Below are positions 34,405 to 42,653 of a stretch of 64,000 bases of DNA, piece by piece; within the stretch, counting starts at the first letter, position 1, and each line of letters starts with the position of its first letter. The stretch comes from DATACN01 sp038215095 (lineage in GTDB: Bacteria; Actinomycetota; Thermoleophilia; Solirubrobacterales; Thermoleophilaceae). Both the position numbers and the translations under genes were made by a program. The notes below the pieces were generated by a model. It ran no database searches, had not been told where the DNA came from, and worked only from the letters and a program-made list of their open reading frames with translations. Location: assembly GCA_038215095.1 (NCBI GenBank), contig JBBQRG010000002.1, positions 24,323-88,322 of the forward strand, in the 5' to 3' direction.

Positions 34405-35390
34405 CCGCCAAGCGCGCCCTCGTCACGGGCATCACAGGCCAGGACGGCTCCTACCTCGCGGAGCTGCTGCTCGAGAAGGGCTACGACGTGCACGGCATGG
34501 TCCGGCGCTCCTCGACCGAGACCTTCCAGCGCCTGCAGCACTTCCGCGACGACATCACGCTGCACACCGGCGACCTGCTCGACCAGCGCTCGCTCACGGA
34601 CGTGCTCCGCGAGTGCGAGCCGGTCGAGGTCTACAACCTGGCCGCGATGTCGTTCGTGGCGGCGTCGTGGTCGCAGCCGGTGCTGACCGCCGAGTTCACC
34701 GCCACCGGCGTCACGCGCATGCTCGAGGCCGTGCGCGAGGTCGTGCCGGAGGCGCGCTTCTACCAGGCCTCGTCCTCGGAGATGTTCGGCAAGGTGCTCG
34801 AGATCCCGCAGAAGGAGTCCACGCCCTTCTACCCGCGCTCGCCCTACGGTGTCGCCAAGTGCTACGCGCACTTCATCACGGTGAACTACCGCGAGTCGTA
34901 TGACCTCTGGGCCTGCTCGGGCATCCTCTTCAACCACGAGTCGCCCCGCCGCGGGCTCGAGTTCGTCACCCGCAAGGTCACCCATGCCGCGGCCGCGATC
35001 AAGCTCGGGCTGCAGAACAAGCTGGCCCTCGGGAACCTCGACGCCGAGCGCGACTGGGGCTACGCGAAGGACTACGTCGAGGCCATGTGGATGATGCTGC
35101 AGGGCGACGAGCCCGACGACTACGTGATCGCGACCGGCGAGGCGCACAGCGTGCGCGAGCTGGTGGAGGTGGCCTTCGACCAGGCCGGCCTCGACCACGA
35201 GCAGTACGTGGAGCTGGACCCGCGCTTCCTGCGCCCGGCAGAGGTCGAGCACCTGGTGGGCGACTACTCGAAGGCAAAGCGCCAGCTCGGCTGGGAGCCG
35301 CAGACGAACTTCGAGGAGCTTGTCCGGCTGATGGTGGACGCCGACCTCGAGCTGCTGGCCAGCGGCGTCCCGCACAAGCAAGCGGGCTAG
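34401..35390 (+). CDS. gmd: GDP-mannose 4,6-dehydratase, apparent CTG start
   Basis: 329 residues. Rossmann loop TGITGQDGSYLAE (residues 9-21) and VRRSSTETF match GMD; the active-site SSSEMFG and YGVAK (Tyr-Lys) are present, as are NHESPRRG and the C-terminal RPAEVEHLVGD. It converts GDP-D-mannose to GDP-4-keto-6-deoxymannose. No ATG, GTG or TTG exists in frame before GTG 34488, which would remove the NAD-binding loop. The CTG at 34401, overlapping the upstream stop as CTGA and preceded by GAGG 7 nt upstream, gives the exact family N-terminus. Confidence 0.93.
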   Translation: MTAKRALVTGITGQDGSYLAELLLEKGYDVHGMVRRSSTETFQRLQHFRDDITLHTGDLLDQRSLTDVLRECEPVEVYNLAAMSFVAASWSQPVLTAEFTATGVTRMLEAVREVVPEARFYQASSSEMFGKVLEIPQKESTPFYPRSPYGVAKCYAHFITVNYRESYDLWACSGILFNHESPRRGLEFVTRKVTHAAAAIKLGLQNKLALGNLDAERDWGYAKDYVEAMWMMLQGDEPDDYVIATGEAHSVRELVEVAFDQAGLDHEQYVELDPRFLRPAEVEHLVGDYSKAKRQLGWEPQTNFEELVRLMVDADLELLASGVPHKQAG

Positions 35391-35397
35391 TCCCCGG

Positions 35398-36567
35398 GTG
35401 AACGCGCCGGGCGAGTGCGACCTGGCCGTGGTTGGCGGCGGCATCGTCGGGCTGGCGGTGGCGCGCGAGCTGACCGCGCGCAGGCCCGGCCTCGACGCCG
35501 TGGTGCTGGAGCGCGAGCTGGAGATCGGCACCCACCAGACCGCGCGCAACAGCGGCGTGGTGCACGCGGGGATCTACTACGAGCCGGGCTCGCTGAAGGC
35601 GAAGCTGTGCGTGAGCGGCTCGCGGCGGCTGTACGAGTACTGCGAGCAGCGCGGCATCCAGCACGAGCGCTGCGGCAAGCTGATCGTGGCGCGCAACGAC
35701 GGCGAGCTGGCCGGGCTCGACGAGCTCGAGCGGCGCGGGCGCGAGAACGGGGTGCCGGGCCTGCGCCGGCTGGGCGGCGGCGAGCTGGGGGAGCTGGAGC
35801 CGCACGCGCGCGGCGCCGGGGCGCTGCACTCGCCCGCCACGGGGATCGTGGACTTCCGCGCGGTTGCGCGGTCGTTCGCCGCGGAGCTCGAGGAGCGCGG
35901 CACGCCGGTGGTCACCGGCTGCGGCGTCGAGCGGCTGGAGCCGCGCGGCGGGCGCGTGGCGCTGGTGCACGGCCAGGGCGAGACGCGGGCCCGCTTCGCC
36001 GTGCTGTGCGCCGGAGCGGCGGCCGACCGCCTGGCCGTGAGCGCGGGCGCGCCGGCCGACCCGCGCATCGTGCCGTTCCGCGGCGCCTACCTGAAGCTGC
36101 GCCCGGAGCGCCGCGAGCTGGTGCGCGGGCTGATCTACCCGGTGCCCGACCCGCGGCTGCCCTTCCTGGGCGTGCACCTCAGCCGCCACGTGGACGGCGA
36201 GGTGTCGCTCGGGCCGACGGCGCTGCTGGCGCCGCGGGCGCGCACGCTCGCCTGGCCTGGCACGTGGCGAATGGCGCGGCGCTTCTGGCGCACCGGCGTC
36301 AGCGAGCTGCGGCACGCGCTCAGCCGCGCGTCGCTGGCGCGCGAGGCCGCGCAGTACGTGCCCGAGCTGCAGCCGTCGGACCTCGAGCCGTACTTCACCG
36401 GCGTGCGCGCCCAGGCGCTGCGCCGCGACGGTGGCCTGCTGGACGACTTCCTCGTGCACGAGTCGCCGCGAGCGCTGCACGTGCGCAACGCGCCGTCGCC
36501 GGCGGCAACGTCGGCGCTGGCCCTGGCGGAGCTGATCGCCGATCGCGCCGAGCCCGGGCTTGACTAG
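35398..36567 (+). CDS. lhgO: L-2-hydroxyglutarate oxidase-like FAD enzyme
   Basis: 389 residues. FAD-binding start LAVVGGGIVGLAVARELTAR, then the LhgO-specific THQTARNSGVVHAGIYYEPGSLKA block, LHSPATGIVDFRAVARSFA and a GVRAQALRRDG..DDF end. The enzyme oxidises L-2-hydroxyglutarate to 2-oxoglutarate with electrons passed to the membrane quinone pool. It starts 7 nt after gmd inside the polysaccharide locus, where metabolite repair is unexpected; its presence may reflect simple insertion or an unrecognised role with another 2-hydroxyacid. Its TAG stop forms part of the next promoter. Confidence 0.88.
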   Translation: MNAPGECDLAVVGGGIVGLAVARELTARRPGLDAVVLERELEIGTHQTARNSGVVHAGIYYEPGSLKAKLCVSGSRRLYEYCEQRGIQHERCGKLIVARNDGELAGLDELERRGRENGVPGLRRLGGGELGELEPHARGAGALHSPATGIVDFRAVARSFAAELEERGTPVVTGCGVERLEPRGGRVALVHGQGETRARFAVLCAGAAADRLAVSAGAPADPRIVPFRGAYLKLRPERRELVRGLIYPVPDPRLPFLGVHLSRHVDGEVSLGPTALLAPRARTLAWPGTWRMARRFWRTGVSELRHALSRASLAREAAQYVPELQPSDLEPYFTGVRAQALRRDGGLLDDFLVHESPRALHVRNAPSPAATSALALAELIADRAEPGLD

Positions 36568-36570
36568 GGT
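36565..36570 (+). promoter_or_regulatory. -10 TAGGGT built on the lhgO stop codon
   Basis: The lhgO stop TAG (36565-36567) plus GGT forms a TAnnnT hexamer 9 nt before the ATG of the epimerase at 36580. It may give that gene its own leaderless transcript. Confidence 0.5.
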
Positions 36571-36579
36571 GCGAGCGCG

Positions 36580-37131
36580 ATGAGACGGCTGGAGACACGC
36601 CTGGACGGGCCGGTGCTGATCGAGCCCGCCGTGCACGGCGACGAGCGCGGCTTCTTCCAGGAGACCTTCCGCAGGAACCTGTTCGAGGAGCTGGGCGTTG
36701 CGGAGGAGTGGGTGCAGGACAACCACTCGCGCTCTCGCAAGGGGGTGCTGCGCGGCATGCACTTCCAGCGCGGCATGGCGAAGCTCGTGCGCTGCGCGCG
36801 CGGCTCGATGGTGGACGTGCTGGCCGACGTGCGCGAGGGCTCGCCAACCTTCGGGGAGTGGGAGTCGTACGAGCTCGACGACGCGAACGGGCGCCAGCTC
36901 TACGCCCCCGTGGGATTCGCCCACGGCTTCTGCGTGACGAGCGACCTGTCCGACGTGATCTACAAGTGCTCGACCTACTACGACCCTGCGCTCGAAGGCG
37001 GCTTCCGCTTCAACGACCCGGCCGTCGGCATCGAGTGGCCGGACCTCGAACTGGCGGTGTCGGAGCGCGACGCCCACGCCCCGCTGCTCAGCGAGCTGAC
37101 CGACCTGCCCGTCAGGTACTCGGCCGGCTGA
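36580..37131 (+). CDS. rmlC: dTDP-4-dehydrorhamnose 3,5-epimerase family protein
   Basis: 183 residues, RmlC cupin family. GDERGFFQETFR, VQDNHSRSRKGVLRGMHFQ with the catalytic-type His, APVGFAHGFCV, IYKCSTYYDP and the FNDPAVGIEWP end (Asp) are all family hallmarks. It epimerises C3 and C5 of dTDP-4-keto-6-deoxyglucose on the way to dTDP-L-rhamnose. RmlA, RmlB and RmlD are not in the window, so the pathway would need genes elsewhere, or the enzyme may act on another keto-sugar. Last 20 bp overlap the convergent flippase gene. Confidence 0.9.
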   Translation: MRRLETRLDGPVLIEPAVHGDERGFFQETFRRNLFEELGVAEEWVQDNHSRSRKGVLRGMHFQRGMAKLVRCARGSMVDVLADVREGSPTFGEWESYELDDANGRQLYAPVGFAHGFCVTSDLSDVIYKCSTYYDPALEGGFRFNDPAVGIEWPDLELAVSERDAHAPLLSELTDLPVRYSAG

Positions 37132-38620
37132 CCAGCCCGCGCACGAGCGCGCGCTCGTCGGGCGCGAGCCAGAGCAGGTAGAAGGCGCCCCAGTAGGCCA
37201 GCACGCCCCCCGCCCCCGCGGCGGCCACGGCCGCGAGCGAGTGGAGGCCGGCGCCGGCGCGCAGCGCCAGCAGCCCGCCGGCCAGCAGCGCCCCCAGCGA
37301 GTAGGCAGGCAGCCAGGCCCGGCGGGCGAGCTCGCCGAGTGTGGCGCCCGAGGCCGCCAGCCCCGCGCGAAGCAGCAGCGGAAAGGCCAGCGCGAACGGG
37401 ATGGCCGTGCCCAGGGCCGGCCCTTCCAAGCCCAGCGACGGGGTCAGAGCCAGCGACAGCGCCAGGTTGGCCGCGGCCACCCCGACGAGCACGCGGGCCA
37501 GCTCTCGCGCGCGCCCGGCGCCCACCAGGAAGCCCGGCGTGACCACCAGGGCCCCGTACAGCAGCCAGTAGGACAGGAGGATCGTGAGCGCCTCGGCACC
37601 CGAGCCGTAGCGCTTGCCCAGCCACCCCTCCAGCAGCGGCTTCGCGAGCGCCATCAGCGTGACCACAAGCGGCACGAACAGCGCGAGCGTGTAGCGCGAG
37701 CCGCGCAGCGCGAGCTCGCGCAGCCGCCGCGTCTCGCCGCCGGCCACGTAGCGCGAGGCGGTGGGCACCGTGGGCACCGACAGCGCCCCGCCGAGCGCAT
37801 AGATGAGGTTGTGCGCGCGCACCGGCCCCTCGTAGAGGCCGACGGTGCGCGGCGCGCCGAAGGCGCCGAGGATCACCCGGTCGAGCGAGTACATGACGAG
37901 GTTCGACAGCTCCACTGCCAGGAGGCGGCCGGCGGTGGGAACGATCTGCGCGCGGCGCTCGCGCGTGAAGCTGCCCGGCCGGCGCCGCGCCCACGGCAGC
38001 GCCCGCCGGGTTGCGATCGCGGCGAGCGCCCCGCTCCAGAGCGGGATGGCGCCGCTCAGCCCGATCACCACGCCGAGGCCGGCGCCGCCGAAGATGAGCG
38101 CCAGCATCACCGCAAGATGGATCAGCACACCGCCGATCTCGAGACTCGCGCCCAGCACCAGCCTGCGCTCGGCGCGCAGCGCGTCCAGGAAGATCGTCGC
38201 GCTCAGCCCGATCGCGCTGGTCAGCCCCAGCAGCAGCGCGCCCGTGGTGGCCTGCGTGGCGAGCCGCCCCGACAGGATGGTGGCGGCGATCAGGCAGCCG
38301 GCCCCCGCGATCAGCACACCCGTGACCACGGCCACGCCGACGTAGAGGACCGCGGCCGCCGAGAACACGGCGCCGCGCTCCTCGGGCTCGCCGGCCGCCG
38401 CCATCGAGCGCACCGCGGAGGCGGCCAGGCTGTTGCGGAACACCAGCAGGTAGCCGGCCAGCGAAGCCACCAGCCCGTAGCTGCCCAGCTCGGCCACGGA
38501 CAGCCGCCGGGCGAGCACGGTCACGATCACGAGCAGGACGATGAGCCCGCTCGCCTGTGCTGCCTGCTGCAGCAGCGCGCCGGAGGCGAGCAGCCGCGCT
38601 TCGCCGGGGGCGCCACGCAT
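37112..38620 (-). CDS. Wzx-like oligosaccharide flippase (second)
   Basis: 502 residues with about 14 helices, MOP-superfamily type (LLQQAAQASGLIVLLVIVTVLARRL start, LVMYSLDRVILGAFGAPRTVGLYEGPVRAHNL middle block). It is not closely similar to the first flippase, suggesting a different cargo. ATG 38620 chosen, where the coding pattern begins; the open frame runs on upstream without a plausible start signal. Convergent with the epimerase gene. Confidence 0.88.
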   Translation of the reverse strand: MRGAPGEARLLASGALLQQAAQASGLIVLLVIVTVLARRLSVAELGSYGLVASLAGYLLVFRNSLAASAVRSMAAAGEPEERGAVFSAAAVLYVGVAVVTGVLIAGAGCLIAATILSGRLATQATTGALLLGLTSAIGLSATIFLDALRAERRLVLGASLEIGGVLIHLAVMLALIFGGAGLGVVIGLSGAIPLWSGALAAIATRRALPWARRRPGSFTRERRAQIVPTAGRLLAVELSNLVMYSLDRVILGAFGAPRTVGLYEGPVRAHNLIYALGGALSVPTVPTASRYVAGGETRRLRELALRGSRYTLALFVPLVVTLMALAKPLLEGWLGKRYGSGAEALTILLSYWLLYGALVVTPGFLVGAGRARELARVLVGVAAANLALSLALTPSLGLEGPALGTAIPFALAFPLLLRAGLAASGATLGELARRAWLPAYSLGALLAGGLLALRAGAGLHSLAAVAAAGAGGVLAYWGAFYLLWLAPDERALVRGLVSRPST

Positions 38621-38707
38621 GCGCTTGGAAGATAACCCCGGGGCAAGTCGCCTCCCGCGGGCGTGCCGCGCCCGCCCGGCGGGCCGGGGCGGCGCCCTCC
38701 CAGTGTC

Positions 38708-38713
38708 TAGACT
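38708..38713 (+). promoter_or_regulatory. -10 TAGACT upstream of the WecG-like gene
   Basis: TAGACT is 7 nt before the TTG at 38721. The 100-bp region from 38621 shows no other clear element. Confidence 0.45.
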
Positions 38714-38720
38714 CGCTCGC

Positions 38721-39548
38721 TTGAGCGCGGGGACCCCACAGCCCGATTCACAGGCATCGACGCCGGCCTCCGCCGCGGCCGGCGTGAAGCGGCGCGAGCT
38801 GCTCGGCATCCCCGTTGCCGTGACCGACTACGACGAGGTTGTGGCGGTCATGGACCGGCTCGTCGAGACGCGCGAGAAGGGCTACTTCTGCGCGGCCCCG
38901 GTGCACGCCGTGATGGTCGCCCAGGACGAGCCCGAGCTGCTCGCCGCGCTGCGCGGCGCGACGCTGGTGGTGCCCGACGGCATGCCGCTCGTGTGGGCCG
39001 TGAACCTGCTCGGCGAGCAGCTCGAGAACCGCGTCTACGGGCCGGAGCTGATGCTTCGCTACAGCGACCGCTGCGCCGAGCGCGGCCACCGCGTCTGGCT
39101 GTACGGCGGGCGCGACCAGGGCTCGCTGGCGCAGCTGGCGCTCAGCCTGCGCCGCCGCCACCCCGGCATCCAGATCGTGGGCGGCTACTCGCCCCCCTTC
39201 CGCCCGCTCACGCGCGAGGAGGAGGACGCGCTGATCGAGCAGGTCAACGAGGCCAAGCCCGACGTCCTCTGGGTGGGCATCGGCGTGCCCAAGCAGGAGA
39301 AGTGGATGGCGCGCATGCGCGCCGCGCTCGACGTGCCCGTGATGTGCGGCGTGGGCGCCGCCTTCGACTTCCACTCCGGCCGCATCTCGCAGGCGCCCAC
39401 CTGGATGCAGGAGCACGGCATGGAGTGGCTCTACCGCATCGCCCAGGAGCCGCGCCGCCTGCTGCCGCGCTACCTCTGGTTCAACCCGCGCTTCGTGATC
39501 TCCGTGGCCCGGCAGCTGCTCGCCCAGCGCGCCGGGCGCGGCGCGTAG
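38721..39548 (+). CDS. WecG/TagA/CpsF-family glycosyltransferase (GT26)
   Basis: 275 residues if it starts at the TTG at 38721, or 254 from the GTG at 38784 (KRRELLGIPVAVTDYD). The TTG fits the -10 at 38708 for a leaderless mRNA; the GTG fits the usual family N-terminus, so the start is uncertain. Family blocks are clear: CAAPVHAVMVAQ, VVPDGMPLVWA with the catalytic-type Asp, WLYGGRDQGSL, LWVGIGVPKQEKWM and CGVGAAFDFHSGRISQAPTWMQEHGMEWLYRIAQEPRRL. Such enzymes add N-acetylmannosamine or similar sugars to a polyprenyl-diphosphate-linked acceptor, often the second step of chain synthesis. Confidence 0.9.
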   Translation: MSAGTPQPDSQASTPASAAAGVKRRELLGIPVAVTDYDEVVAVMDRLVETREKGYFCAAPVHAVMVAQDEPELLAALRGATLVVPDGMPLVWAVNLLGEQLENRVYGPELMLRYSDRCAERGHRVWLYGGRDQGSLAQLALSLRRRHPGIQIVGGYSPPFRPLTREEEDALIEQVNEAKPDVLWVGIGVPKQEKWMARMRAALDVPVMCGVGAAFDFHSGRISQAPTWMQEHGMEWLYRIAQEPRRLLPRYLWFNPRFVISVARQLLAQRAGRGA

Positions 39549-39551
39549 GCT
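39546..39551 (+). promoter_or_regulatory. -10 TAGGCT built on the WecG-like stop codon
   Basis: The upstream stop TAG (39546-39548) plus GCT forms a TAnnnT hexamer 7 nt before the ATG at 39559. Same arrangement as at 36565. Confidence 0.5.
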
Positions 39552-39558
39552 GGCGGCC

Positions 39559-40791
39559 ATGGAGCAGAGCGTCGCCGTAGTCGGCCTCGGCCGGGTCGGG
39601 CTGCCGCTCGCGCTCTCGTTCGCCAAGCGCGGCCTGTCCGTGATCGGCGTGGAGCGCGAGGAGTCTGTGCTGCGCTCGATCGACGCCGGCGAGATGCCCT
39701 TCCACGAGACCGGCACGCAGGAGCTGCTGGAGGAGGTGCTCCGCGACGGCCGCTTCGAGCGCACCCGGGCGGTGTCGGACGCCGCGCGGGCCGACCAGGT
39801 GGTGCTCACGCTGGGCACCCCGGCCCACGTGCACATCGAGATCGACGTGTCGCAGATCCGCGGCGTGATCGACGACCTACTGCCGGTCCTGCGCGAGGGC
39901 CACTCGCTGGTGCTGCGCTCGACGGTGGCTCCCGGCACCACCGAGTGGGTGGCCGGCTACGTGGAGCAGCGGCGCGGCTTCCGGGTGGGCGAGGACCTGT
40001 TCGTGGCGCACGTGCCGGAGCGGATCGCGGAGAACCACTTCCTCGAGGAGATCGCCACGCTGCCGACCATCGTTGGCGGAGTGGGCGAGGGCTCGGGCGC
40101 GCGGGCGGCTGAGCTGTTCGAGGTATTCGGCACGGAGATCGTGCAGACCACCCCGGTCCAGGCCGAGCTGGCGAAGATCTGGACCAACATCCTGCGCTAC
40201 GCGCAGTTCGCTCTCCCCAACCTGCTGATGATGAATTGCGAGCAGTGGGGCGCGAACGTGTTCGACGTGATCGAGCTGATCAACCGCGACTACCCGCGCG
40301 GCGGCATGGACCAGCCCGGTTTGACCTCGGGCACCTGCCTGCGCAAGGACTTCGCCTTCTCGGAAGAGCGCTCGTCGGCGCCGGGCATGCTGCTGGCGGT
40401 CTCGCGCGTGCACGAGACCGTGCCGCTGTTTTTGGTGGAGGGGCTGAAGAAGCGCCTCGGCGGCTCATTGCGCGACCGCAAGGTCGCCGTGCTCGGTCTG
40501 ACTTTCAAGCGCGACTCCGACGACGCGCGCGACTCGCTCGCCTTCAAGCTCGTGCGGCTGCTCGAGCGCGAGCTGGCGCACGTGGCGCGCCACGACCCGC
40601 ACCTGCCGGCGGAGTCGGAGTCGATCGACGCCTCGCTCGAGGGCGCCGACGCCGTCGTTATCGCCACCAACCACTCCGAGTTCGAGGGCCTCGCCCAGCG
40701 GCTGCCGGCCGGCGCGGTGCTGGTGGACCCGTGGAACGTAAGCGGAGCCGGCCGCGTGTTCGCGACCCAGGACGAGCTGGTAGCCACGTGA
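39559..40791 (+). CDS. Nucleotide-sugar dehydrogenase (UDP-glucose/ManNAc dehydrogenase family)
   Basis: 410 residues. NAD-binding VVGLGRVGLPLALSFAKRG, the RSTVAPGTTE block, HVPERIAENHFLEEIATLP, a lysine/asparagine active-site helix ELAKIWTNILRYAQFAL and the catalytic cysteine in LTSGTCLRKDFAF. The C-terminal domain starts VAVLGLTFKRDSDDARDS. It oxidises C6 of a UDP-sugar to a uronic acid; whether the substrate is UDP-ManNAc, UDP-GlcNAc or UDP-Glc is not clear from sequence. Coupled to the following epimerase (GTGA overlap). Confidence 0.9.
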   Translation: MEQSVAVVGLGRVGLPLALSFAKRGLSVIGVEREESVLRSIDAGEMPFHETGTQELLEEVLRDGRFERTRAVSDAARADQVVLTLGTPAHVHIEIDVSQIRGVIDDLLPVLREGHSLVLRSTVAPGTTEWVAGYVEQRRGFRVGEDLFVAHVPERIAENHFLEEIATLPTIVGGVGEGSGARAAELFEVFGTEIVQTTPVQAELAKIWTNILRYAQFALPNLLMMNCEQWGANVFDVIELINRDYPRGGMDQPGLTSGTCLRKDFAFSEERSSAPGMLLAVSRVHETVPLFLVEGLKKRLGGSLRDRKVAVLGLTFKRDSDDARDSLAFKLVRLLERELAHVARHDPHLPAESESIDASLEGADAVVIATNHSEFEGLAQRLPAGAVLVDPWNVSGAGRVFATQDELVAT

Positions 40792-41750
40792 GGCGGGTGC
40801 TGGTGACCGGCGGCGCCGGCACGATCGGCGCTGCGGTCGTCAGGCGGCTGGTCGGGGACCCGGGCTTCGAGGTCCGCGTGTCCGACCAGCGCGAGGCGCC
40901 CGCCTGGATGCGCGAGTCGTGCGAGGTGCACACCGGCGACCTGCGCGTGCTCGACGAGGCGCGCGCGGCCGCGGACGGCTGCACGCACGTGATCCACCTG
41001 GCCGCGATCGTCGGCGGCATCGCGAACTTCCACAAGCTGCCCCACACGCTGCTCGAGGTGAACAACGGGCTCTACAACTCGGTCTTCAGGGCGGCGCTCG
41101 ACCGGCGCGTGGAGCGCCTCGTGTACGTGTCATCGTCGATGGTCTTCGAGCGCGCCACGCAGTTCCCCACCACCGAGGAGCACCTGCTCGACTGCCCCGC
41201 CCCGCGCTCGGCCTACGGCTTCTCGAAGCTTGCCGGCGAGAGCTACTGTCGTGCGCTCCACGACGAGCACGAGCTGCCGTTCACGATCTGCCGCCCCTTC
41301 AACGCCTACGGCCCTGGGGAAATCCCGGACGCCGAGCCGGGCATCGCGCACGCGGTGCCTGACCTGATCCGCAAGGTCCTCTCGGGACAGCGGCCGCTGC
41401 AGATCTTCGGCTCCGGCGAGCAGACTCGCACGCTCACCCACGTCGACGACATCGCGGACGGCGTCGTGACCGCCATGTCGCACCCGGCCGGGCTGAACGA
41501 GGACTTCAACGTGTCGGCGTCGCGCGAGCTGACCGTGGCCGAGATCGCTCGCGTGATCTGGGAGGCGTGCGGGAAGGAGCCGGACGAGCTCGAGCTGGAG
41601 CACCGGCCGAGCTTCGAGGTGGACGTCCAGAGGCGCTGGCCGTCGGTCGAGAAGGCCAAGCGGCTGCTGGGCTGGGAGGCGCGGATCGACGTTCCGGAGG
41701 GCATCGCCGCGACGGTCGAGTGGCTGCGCGAGCAGGAGCCCGTCAGCTGA
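40788..41750 (+). CDS. NAD-dependent nucleotide-sugar epimerase/dehydratase
   Basis: 320 residues, extended SDR. VLVTGGAGTIGAAVVRRL at the start, HLAAIVGGIANFHKLPH, YVSSSMVF and YGFSKLAGE (Tyr-Lys pair), then RPFNAYGPGE and LTHVDDIADGVVTAM. The product could epimerise or dehydrate the uronic acid or another NDP-sugar; not more specific. GTG start overlaps the dehydrogenase stop by 4 nt. Confidence 0.88.
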   Translation: MRRVLVTGGAGTIGAAVVRRLVGDPGFEVRVSDQREAPAWMRESCEVHTGDLRVLDEARAAADGCTHVIHLAAIVGGIANFHKLPHTLLEVNNGLYNSVFRAALDRRVERLVYVSSSMVFERATQFPTTEEHLLDCPAPRSAYGFSKLAGESYCRALHDEHELPFTICRPFNAYGPGEIPDAEPGIAHAVPDLIRKVLSGQRPLQIFGSGEQTRTLTHVDDIADGVVTAMSHPAGLNEDFNVSASRELTVAEIARVIWEACGKEPDELELEHRPSFEVDVQRRWPSVEKAKRLLGWEARIDVPEGIAATVEWLREQEPVS

Positions 41751-42649
41751 GCCCGAGCGCGCTGGTCACCGGCGGCGCCGGCTTCGCGGGGCGCCACGTT
41801 GTCGAGCTGCTGCGCGCCCGCGGCGACGAGGTGGGCGCGCCGCCGCGCGAGGAGCTCGAGCTGCTCGACGCGGACGCCGTGCGCGCCTGGGTGCGCGACG
41901 CGCGCCCGGACCTCGTCTTCCACCTCGCGGCGCAGGCCTCGGTCCCCTACTCGTGGGAGCACCCGAGGCGGACCTTGCGCGAGAACGCCGAGACCACGTT
42001 GAACGTGCTCGAAGCGGTGCGCCTCGAGGCGCCGGGTGCCGCGGTGGTGTTCGCGGGCTCCGGCGAGGTCTACGGCACGCCCGAGCGGCTTCCCATGGAC
42101 GAGACGACGCCGCTGCGGCCGCGCAACCCGTACGCGGTCTCGAAGGCGACCTGCGACCTGCTGGGCGGGCAGTACGCCGAGGTGCACGGCCTGCGGGTGG
42201 TGCGCCTGCGCTCCTTCAACCAGGCCGGCCCCGACCAGTCGGACCTCTACGTGGTGGGCACGCTGGCGCGCCAGCTCGCGGAGGCCGAGCTGGCCGGCGG
42301 CGACGAGGCCGTGCTGAAGCTGGGCAACCTCGAGGCGGCGCGCGACTTCACCGACGTCCGCGACGCCGCCCGCGCGCAGCTGGCCGCCGCCGGCGCCGAG
42401 CCGGACGCCTACAACGTCTGCAGCGGCCGCGCCGTGAAGGTTCGCGAGCTGGTCGACATGCTCGCTCAGGCGGCGAAGGTGAAGGTGCGCGTGGAGGTGG
42501 ACGAGTCGCGCCTGCGAGCCGACGACGTGCCCGAGGTGCGCGGCACGGCGGAGTTGCTGCGCGAGCGCACCGGCTGGCGGCCGGAGATCCCGCTGGAGCA
42601 GACGATGGCGGACGCGCTGCAGTCGTGGCGCGACCGGCTGGCGGCCTAG
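41747..42649 (+). CDS. rmd: GDP-6-deoxy-4-keto-mannose reductase-like SDR, apparent CTG start
   Basis: 300 residues. ALVTGGAGFAGRHVVELL, HLAAQASVPYSWEHP, SGEVYGTPE, YAVSKATCDLL (Tyr-Lys) and RSFNQAGPDQSDLYVVGTLARQ resemble Rmd, which reduces the Gmd product to GDP-D-rhamnose. CTG at 41747 overlaps the upstream stop (CTGA), has AGGAG 8 nt upstream and gives the normal short N-terminus; an in-frame GTG at 41720 would add 9 residues and lacks a properly spaced site. With gmd at 34.4 kb the locus could supply GDP-D-rhamnose. GDP-mannose-epimerase-like alternatives are possible. Confidence 0.82.
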   Translation: MSPSALVTGGAGFAGRHVVELLRARGDEVGAPPREELELLDADAVRAWVRDARPDLVFHLAAQASVPYSWEHPRRTLRENAETTLNVLEAVRLEAPGAAVVFAGSGEVYGTPERLPMDETTPLRPRNPYAVSKATCDLLGGQYAEVHGLRVVRLRSFNQAGPDQSDLYVVGTLARQLAEAELAGGDEAVLKLGNLEAARDFTDVRDAARAQLAAAGAEPDAYNVCSGRAVKVRELVDMLAQAAKVKVRVEVDESRLRADDVPEVRGTAELLRERTGWRPEIPLEQTMADALQSWRDRLAA

Positions 42650-42653
42650 GCGC

